Below are positions 8,222-11,422 of a stretch of DNA of 11,422 bases, piece by piece. Source of the stretch: Lachnospiraceae bacterium UBA1201 (lineage in GTDB: Bacteria; Bacillota; Clostridia; Lachnospirales; Lachnospiraceae). The stretch spans positions 1-11,422 of the forward strand of contig DBXX01000014.1 in assembly GCA_002309675.1 (NCBI GenBank), in the 5' to 3' direction. The notes under the pieces are model-generated. The model searched no databases and had not been told where the DNA came from. It saw nothing but the letters and a program-made list of their open reading frames with translations. The translations under genes were made by a program, and so were the position numbers. The number at the start of each line of letters is the position of its first letter. The stretch's first letter is position 1.

Positions 8222-8250
8222 ATCTTAATACAACTGTTTGGGTTTGTCAA
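8222..8250 (-). promoter_or_regulatory. asnB-glnN promoter (sigma-A type)
   Basis: On the minus strand TTGACA (8245-8250), a 17-nt spacer and TAAGAT (8222-8227) give a near-consensus promoter. The predicted start is near 8215. It sits between the stop codon of the upstream gene and the hairpin at 8161-8196. Confidence 0.8.
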
Positions 8251-8269
8251 CAGGTTTTTTAAAATTTTT

Positions 8270-8791
8270 TTAATTTTCTTCCGAACCTTCTTCCGGCACG
8301 GGGTTCGGCCGGCGCACAGGCGTCAGTATGAGCGGAAGTTTGTAGCTGGCGGTATAACCGTTTGCCTTCAGATCCTCGAGGATCTCTCCGCCTAACCGGT
8401 TCGCCAGGAGCAGAAGCGATTTCAGATCCTCCGGATCGATCGTCTTTATACCTGCTACGATATGTTCGCGGGCAATGCCTGCGACCTTCTTACGAAGGAC
8501 CGCATGGTCCGTGTCATCCAGATCATCCTGTTTGAAATAAACGGCGCCGCTGACCCGTAAGATCAGATCCTTGCCGTTCTCATCGGTTCCGTAGACGATC
8601 GGCTCCATATTCCTCTCGTCGAGAAACGCCATGATCACGCCTTCCGGAAGGTTTCCTTTACGCGGTGCATGTGCAGCCTGCGCCGGCTGCGCGCTCTGCG
8701 GAGCTGCCTGCGGTTGCGCACCTGTGTTTTTACGGTTCGCATTTTCCGAAGCCTGCTTCATTGCATCCTTTAATTTGTCAAAAAATCCCAT
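8270..8791 (-). CDS. Hypothetical protein with amphipathic N-terminus, Gln/Ala/Pro linker and folded C-terminal domain
   Basis: I do not recognise this 173-residue protein. Residues 1-20 (MGFFDKLKDAMKQASENANR) form a probable amphipathic helix, of the sort seen at the start of some membrane-associated or phage-shock/SPFH-like proteins. Residues 21-45 are a low-complexity Gln/Ala/Pro linker. Residues 48-160 look folded, with a likely beta stretch (DLILRVSGAVYFK) followed by helices (LRKKVAGIAREHIVAGI and EDLKSLLLLANRLGG). The tail is Pro- and Glu-rich. There is no signal peptide, transmembrane segment or catalytic motif that I can name. The ATG is chosen because GGAGG lies 10 nt upstream and AAGGA closer; the frame extends to 8836 without a good site. 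It has its own promoter and is separated by terminators from both neighbours, so it may be unrelated to nitrogen metabolism. Confidence 0.75.
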   Translation of the reverse strand: MGFFDKLKDAMKQASENANRKNTGAQPQAAPQSAQPAQAAHAPRKGNLPEGVIMAFLDERNMEPIVYGTDENGKDLILRVSGAVYFKQDDLDDTDHAVLRKKVAGIAREHIVAGIKTIDPEDLKSLLLLANRLGGEILEDLKANGYTASYKLPLILTPVRRPNPVPEEGSEEN

Positions 8792-8845
8792 AACATCCTT
8801 TCCTCCGTTTACGAGTATTTGAATGGAATCACACATTCCGTTTGT

Positions 8846-8874
8846 ATATTATCATGAATTCAAAATCAAATCAA
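8846..8874 (-). promoter_or_regulatory. Promoter of the 173-residue hypothetical gene
   Basis: On the minus strand TTGATT (8869-8874), a 17-nt spacer and TAATAT (8846-8851). It lies just after the terminator at 8893-8927, which indicates that this gene is transcribed separately from the structured RNA region upstream. The predicted leader is about 50 nt. Confidence 0.6.
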
Positions 8875-8892
8875 TGTGCTCAGTCTGAAAAC

Positions 8893-8927
8893 AAAAACCG
8901 CGACGAACGTAGGTTTCATCGCGGTTT
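8893..8927 (-). terminator. Intrinsic terminator ending the structured RNA region
   Basis: On the minus strand an 11-bp stem (ACCGCGATGAA with TTCGTCGCGGT, one U-G pair) encloses a 7-nt loop ACCTACG and runs into TTTTTGTTTT. It ends transcripts coming from the 49-residue gene or from the candidate small RNA before it. Confidence 0.85.
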
Positions 8928-9042
8928 CTGCTTGAAAGGTTAGAAAGTGGCGATCTGTTTTCACAGATCGGGGATGTCCGAATAGATCGGTGTAGAAATA
9001 TTCGGGCACTAGGTCCTGCCGAAGGCAGAGACCTTAAAATGG
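8893..9042 (-). ncRNA. Candidate structured small RNA or structured 3' UTR (class unknown)
   Basis: This non-coding stretch folds into consecutive hairpins on the minus strand. The first is AGGTC-T-CTGCC/GGCAG-GACCT with a UUC loop (9011-9034). The second is CCGAATA/TATTCGG with a 14-nt loop (8978-9005). The third is CGATCTGT/ACAGATCG closed by a GNRA tetraloop GAAA (8951-8970). The terminator at 8893-8927 follows. AGTG before the second hairpin can pair with CACT after the third, giving a three-way junction. The U-tract and the GNRA loop both favour the minus strand. A CATAAT box at 9048-9053 could start the RNA near 9042, but I find no good -35, so it may instead be the 3' UTR of the 49-residue gene. 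I checked it by eye against 6S, SRP, purine, T-box and c-di-GMP patterns without a convincing match. Confidence 0.4.
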
Positions 9043-9079
9043 GGGTTATTATGAATCGAGTAACATAGGTAAAAACCAA

Positions 9080-9229
9080 TTACTCCTCGTCGGCATCTTC
9101 ATCTGCTGCTTCGCACTCGCACTCACCGTTGCAACCGCAAGCCTTCTCCTTAAGCTTAACGATCTTATCCTTGTTGGTAACTGCATATGCTGCTGCAGCA
9201 ACAGCTGCAAGTAATACTAATTTCTTCAT
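9080..9229 (-). CDS. Small Cys-rich protein with hydrophobic N-terminus and acidic tail (49 aa)
   Basis: I know no named family for this product. It starts MKKLVLLAAVAAAAYAV, a lysine-flanked hydrophobic segment of about 14 residues that could be a short membrane anchor or an uncleaved signal. A Lys-rich stretch follows (NKDKIVKLKEKA), then CGCNGECEC with cysteines at 31, 33, 37 and 39, then a very acidic tail (EAADEDADEE). The four closely spaced cysteines suggest binding of a soft metal or an Fe-S species, or disulphide chemistry; this is inference. The ATG is preceded by AGGAGG at 8 nt, an excellent ribosome binding site, and the frame closes with TAA. It has its own promoter with a likely regulator box and a leader of about 110 nt. 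The stop codon lies in an inverted repeat (GAGTAA...TTACTC, 9057-9085). Confidence 0.75.
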   Translation of the reverse strand: MKKLVLLAAVAAAAYAVTNKDKIVKLKEKACGCNGECECEAADEDADEE

Positions 9230-9264
9230 CGTAGTTTCCTCCTGTGAAAGTAATGTAGGGTATT

Positions 9265-9279
9265 GCGGGCATCGCCCGC
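9265..9279 (-). other. GC-rich hairpin in the 5' UTR of the 49-residue gene
   Basis: On the minus strand GCGGGC and GCCCGC form a 6-bp stem with a 3-nt GAT loop. No U-tract follows, so it is not an intrinsic terminator. It may stabilise the 5' end of the mRNA or be a regulator target. Confidence 0.45.
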
Positions 9280-9348
9280 GGTAATTATGTCGTTTTCGAT
9301 TCCCGCCGCGATCCTGGTTGCGAGCGTTCCTTCGAAAACCTTGATTAA

Positions 9349-9357
9349 GTTATACCA
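9349..9357 (-). promoter_or_regulatory. Extended -10 promoter of the 49-residue gene
   Basis: TATAAC (9349-9354) is preceded by TG one base upstream, an extended -10. No good -35 hexamer stands 16-18 nt upstream, which fits a promoter that depends on an activator. The predicted start is near 9342. Confidence 0.5.
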
Positions 9358-9374
9358 CAGGTTTGTGTCCAAGT

Positions 9375-9413
9375 CTTGAACAGAGTCTTACCAAATTCTT
9401 ACGAAAACCTTAC
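9375..9413 (-). promoter_or_regulatory. Direct-repeat operator, probably for an OmpR/PhoB-type response regulator
   Basis: On the plus strand CTTAC occurs at 9387, 9398 and 9409, exactly 11 bp apart, with a related CTTGA at 9375. On the transcribed strand this is GTAAG repeated with helical phasing, covering about -33 to -71 of the predicted start. Direct repeats of about 11 bp next to a weak -35 are typical of OmpR/PhoB-family activator sites. The regulator itself is not in the window. Confidence 0.5.
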
Positions 9414-9446
9414 GTCTTAGATCGACCGTTTCGCGATCCTGTCCCA

Positions 9447-9962
9447 TTAAATATACTCGACACCCAGAGCCTGCAACTCCTCCCGCATTTTCTTCACACG
9501 TTCCTCCGGAAACCTCCGGCCGATGCAGTCTGTAAGCATGTACGTCTTAAGGCCTGCTTTCACGGCGCCCTTCGCCGTCGCACCGACGCAGCCGCACTCA
9601 TCCAGACCGCACAGCACCATTTCTCCGTAACCTCGCTCTTTCACATGCTTTCGGAATTCCCGCGAGGTAAATGTATCCGGGCGGCTCTTCTCAAAGAACC
9701 AGGCGGACATCAGTTTCACCCCTGGATACATTTTCGCGCCCTGCGTTCCCCGAATCGAAAAACCGACGCCCCACAGAAGCTTCGGTAAAATATGTTTGAT
9801 ATAGATGATGTCATAGCCATCCTCACGATACGCTTCAATAGCCTGGTTGACATTTGCCACCAGTTCCTCGGTATCGTATGTAAACTTTTTCTTCCGTTTT
9901 TCCCAAAGGTAATCGTTTTGCATGTCGATCACCACCAACGCCTTTTTCACTATAGAGCACAC
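9447..9962 (-). CDS. Isochorismatase-family cysteine hydrolase (nicotinamidase-like)
   Basis: A cytoplasmic alpha/beta hydrolase of the isochorismatase/nicotinamidase superfamily. Numbering from the internal GTG at 9950 (167 residues), the catalytic triad is Asp9 in VVIDMQNDYL, Lys88 in FEKSRPDTF and Cys121 in CGLDECGCVGATAKGA. The substrate cannot be told from sequence; nicotinamide, other amides and pteridine-like compounds are all used by members. The frame begins with GTG at 9962, 5 nt after AGGA, giving 171 residues. The GTG at 9950 (MKKALVVIDMQ) gives the more usual family N-terminus but is 14 nt from the GGAAGG site, so the start is uncertain. It has its own promoter within an inverted repeat and is about 100 nt downstream of the dtxR-like gene, so it may or may not belong to the iron regulon. 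Confidence 0.88.
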   Translation of the reverse strand: MCSIVKKALVVIDMQNDYLWEKRKKKFTYDTEELVANVNQAIEAYREDGYDIIYIKHILPKLLWGVGFSIRGTQGAKMYPGVKLMSAWFFEKSRPDTFTSREFRKHVKERGYGEMVLCGLDECGCVGATAKGAVKAGLKTYMLTDCIGRRFPEERVKKMREELQALGVEYI

Positions 9963-9977
9963 ATCCTTCCTGTTTTT

Positions 9978-10002
9978 GGTATAATTTCCCGTCCATTATA
10001 CC
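9978..10002. repeat. Perfect inverted repeat over the hydrolase promoter (possible operator)
   Basis: GGTATAAT (9978-9985) and ATTATACC (9995-10002) are perfect 8-bp arms separated by 9 nt. One arm contains the -10 box of the cysteine hydrolase promoter and the other covers about +3 to +10. A protein bound here would block transcription. Because the arm contains TATAAT, the second -10-like box on the plus strand comes with the symmetry; no plus-strand gene follows it. Confidence 0.5.
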
Positions 10003-10023
10003 CTATTTCGCCGTGTTTTTCCA
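9995..10023 (-). promoter_or_regulatory. Promoter of the cysteine hydrolase gene
   Basis: On the minus strand the -10 is a perfect TATAAT (9995-10000), and TGGAAA (10018-10023, 4 of 6 matches to TTGACA) lies 17 nt upstream. The predicted start is near 9988, giving a short leader of about 25 nt. Confidence 0.6.
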
Positions 10024-10063
10024 CCCTGACATCACATATGCCCCGAAAACAGACGTCCGCTCT

Positions 10064-10474
10064 TCAGGCTCCGTGCTCTCCCTCCGGTCGAGCGTCGGTG
10101 AAAAGTCTGCTTTCATACAGTTCCTGAAGGCGCTCACAAGTCTCATTACCGATCGCATGTTCGATCCTGCATGCTTCTGAAGCCGCAGTCCTCTCATTTA
10201 CACCGATACTGATCAGGAAGTTTTTGATCAGCGTATGTTTTTTCACCACTTCCTCCGCCAGTTTTTTTCCTGCTTTTGTGAGGTGTATCGTGCCGGAGGC
10301 GTCGTCACGGATCAGTTTCTTCTCGCGCAGTTTTTTCATGGCTGTACATACACTGGGTCTCGTGACCCCAAGTTCTTTTGCCACATCCACCGAGCGGACC
10401 GATCCCTGTTTGACCTGCAGTACCAGAATACTTTTCAGATAATCTTCCGTAGAATTCCCTATAGTCATCTTCAT
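10064..10474 (-). CDS. DtxR/MntR-family metal-dependent transcriptional regulator
   Basis: A metal-sensing repressor, here most likely for iron uptake. In 136 residues it has an N-terminal winged helix-turn-helix (about 24-56, with VAKELGVTRPSVCTAMKKL) and a dimerisation/metal domain. It lacks the C-terminal SH3-like domain of DtxR and IdeR, so it has the two-domain MntR-like layout. Metal ligands look mixed. ACRIEH gives Cys102, Glu105 and His106 as in DtxR, and His80 is kept. Position 11 is Asp (TEDYLKS), as in MntR, and the second N-terminal MntR glutamate is replaced by Lys14. Two ATGs (10474 and 10468) share an AGGA-containing site; the upstream one is given. It is the last gene of the operon with feoB and the Cys-rich membrane protein, 24 nt after the latter, suggesting autogenous control of ferrous iron import. 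I see no clear intrinsic terminator after it. Confidence 0.9.
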   Translation of the reverse strand: MKMTIGNSTEDYLKSILVLQVKQGSVRSVDVAKELGVTRPSVCTAMKKLREKKLIRDDASGTIHLTKAGKKLAEEVVKKHTLIKNFLISIGVNERTAASEACRIEHAIGNETCERLQELYESRLFTDARPEGEHGA

Positions 10475-10498
10475 CCTATCCTTACCACGCCGATGCGC

Positions 10499-10696
10499 CT
10501 ATACCGTCTTGTTTTTCGCCTCAGCCCGCACTTTGTGGCAGGCTGCGCACATCTTGCAATGTGCGCAGTTTCCGCCGCAGATCGATTTTCCTTGCTTTTT
10601 ATCCCGGATCAGTGACCGCACGACGGCGGCCACTGTCAGGATCAGGAACAGTGTGATCAGGATGGTTCCGATATTCGCTAAGAGCCATTCCATCAT
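10499..10696 (-). CDS. FeoB-associated Cys-rich membrane protein
   Basis: A 65-residue protein of the type found next to feoB in many Firmicutes. Residues 7-28 form one transmembrane helix, followed by a basic stretch (RSLIRDKKQGK). A cysteine cluster comes next: ICGGNCAHCKMCAAC, with Cys at 40, 44, 47, 50 and 53, and a basic tail. The probable topology puts the cysteines in the cytoplasm, where they could accept Fe2+ leaving FeoB; that role is inferred and not proven for the family. It begins 18 nt after the feoB stop. AGAGAGG lies 11 nt before the first of two adjacent ATGs. Placed between feoB and the DtxR-like regulator, it is clearly part of the same transcript. Confidence 0.88.
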   Translation of the reverse strand: MMEWLLANIGTILITLFLILTVAAVVRSLIRDKKQGKSICGGNCAHCKMCAACHKVRAEAKNKTV

Positions 10697-10714
10697 CGAA
10701 CTACCATCCTCTCT

Positions 10715-11422
10715 TTATTTGATCTGAGTCAGTTTATCTGCCTCTTTATACTTCTTGATAAACAACATGTAAACGATGCCCGCGAATGCTGCGATCGAGG
10801 CGATCAGGCCTACGACATTCAGGTCGCCGGTAAATGCGCCGCCGATCTGGGTGATCATCAGGGCAATGATGTACGCAAAGCCGCACTGGTAGCCGATGGC
10901 GAACCAGGTCCACTTGTGGTTGTTCATTTCCCGTTTGATCGCACCGATCGCTGCGAAACAAGGTGCACAGAGCAGGTTGAATACGAGGAAGGAGAAACCG
11001 GTCACGGTCGTGAACGCCGCGGCCAATGTCTGCCATACCGTCAGTTCGCCGCCGCCATACAGGATACCCATGGTACCGACGATGTTCTCCTTAGCAACGA
11101 GTCCGGTGATCGAAGCCACGGTCGCCTGCCAGTTGCCCCAGCCCAAAGGTGCGAAGATCCATGCGATCGCATTACCGATATTAGCTAAGATAGACTGATC
11201 CAACTCTTCCTCTTCCAGCATACGGAAGCCGTCCGATGTGTTGCCGAAGCGGCTCAGGAACCAGATCACGATGGTGGACAGGAAGATAATGGTTCCGGCC
11301 TTCTTGATGAAGGACCAGCCACGCTCCCACATGGAACGAAGGACATTGCCCACGGTCGGCATGTGGTACGCCGGGAGCTCCATAACGAAGGGAGCCGGAT
11401 CGCCGGCGAACATCTTCGTCTT
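10715..11422 (-). CDS. feoB: Ferrous iron transport protein B, C-terminal part (235 residues; N-terminus beyond window)
   Basis: GTP-driven Fe2+ importer of the cytoplasmic membrane. Only the last part of the membrane domain is visible; the N-terminal G-protein domain lies outside. FeoB signatures include FVMELPAYHMPTVGNVLRSM, followed by the WERGWSFIKKAGTIIFLSTI helix. The Gate-like segment contains SFLVFNLLCAPCFAAIGAIKREM, whose cysteines and RE motif are typical of FeoB. Several further transmembrane helices follow to the C-terminus (VVGLIASIAAFAGIVYMLF). The frame is intact to TAA. It heads the visible part of an operon with the Cys-rich membrane protein and the DtxR-like regulator. The promoter and any feoA are upstream of the window. 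Confidence 0.93.
   Translation of the reverse strand, partial: KTKMFAGDPAPFVMELPAYHMPTVGNVLRSMWERGWSFIKKAGTIIFLSTIVIWFLSRFGNTSDGFRMLEEEELDQSILANIGNAIAWIFAPLGWGNWQATVASITGLVAKENIVGTMGILYGGGELTVWQTLAAAFTTVTGFSFLVFNLLCAPCFAAIGAIKREMNNHKWTWFAIGYQCGFAYIIALMITQIGGAFTGDLNVVGLIASIAAFAGIVYMLFIKKYKEADKLTQIK

Noticed and set aside
2141..8250. ANTAR-type tandem hexaloop hairpins in the nitrogen leaders
   Set aside because: I looked for paired stem-loops with 6-nt loops having A at position 1 and G at position 4. The terminator loops seen (GTAACA, GGATA and a 13-nt loop) do not fit.
8852..9079. 75-codon minus-strand frame over the hairpin region
   Set aside because: No ribosome binding site, runs through four hairpins and the terminator, and has no protein-like pattern; the RNA structure explains the region better.
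10003..10197. 64-codon minus-strand frame in another phase at the end of the dtxR-like gene
   Set aside because: It overlaps conserved codons of the regulator, has no ribosome binding site and ends in the promoter region of the next gene.
1..11422. CRISPR arrays, tRNA or rRNA genes, insertion sequences, integrases, phage genes
   Set aside because: None seen on either strand; all genes are housekeeping or transport genes in one orientation with uniform composition.

Overview
The window looks like a chromosomal piece of a clostridial Firmicute, most likely Lachnospiraceae or a relative. This rests on the gene set (type III glutamine synthetase, an Amt-PII fusion, a FeoB-associated Cys-rich membrane protein), strong AGGAGG-type ribosome binding sites, TTGACA/TATAAT promoters and U-tailed intrinsic terminators. 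Base composition is moderate (low 50s % G+C by eye). Every gene I can support lies on the minus strand, so transcription runs from high to low coordinates. The long plus-strand open frames are antisense shadows of these genes.

Reading in the direction of transcription, the window opens with the end of a ferrous-iron uptake operon (11422-10064): the C-terminal part of feoB, a 65-residue Cys-rich membrane protein, and a DtxR/MntR-family metalloregulator. Next comes an isochorismatase-like cysteine hydrolase with its own promoter, whose -10 box lies in a perfect inverted repeat. Then follows a 49-residue protein with a hydrophobic N-terminus and a CGCNGECEC motif. It is preceded by an extended -10 promoter and three CTTAC repeats at exact 11-bp intervals. 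Downstream of it, about 190 nt form a chain of hairpins ending in a strong terminator, possibly a structured small RNA. A 173-residue protein of unknown function with its own promoter separates this part from the nitrogen genes.

The second half (8250-1) is an ammonium-assimilation island: asnB-glnN (asparagine synthetase and type III glutamine synthetase, one operon), amt-glnB (ammonium channel fused to a PII sensor), and gltB (glutamate synthase large subunit, cut by the window edge). Together they import and sense ammonium, fix it into glutamine, pass the amide to 2-oxoglutarate to give glutamate, and make asparagine from glutamine.

The most notable regulatory feature is repeated three times. 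At the heads of asnB-glnN, amt and gltB, a promoter is followed by a strong intrinsic terminator lying inside the 5' leader, before the gene. The promoters of asnB and gltB are near-consensus, and their leaders share the 10-nt sequence GCAAAGGCGC at the 5' foot of the terminator. This suggests coordinated control by transcription attenuation. I could not match the leaders to a known riboswitch or to the ANTAR double-hairpin target. A simpler alternative is that each hairpin also terminates the gene upstream.
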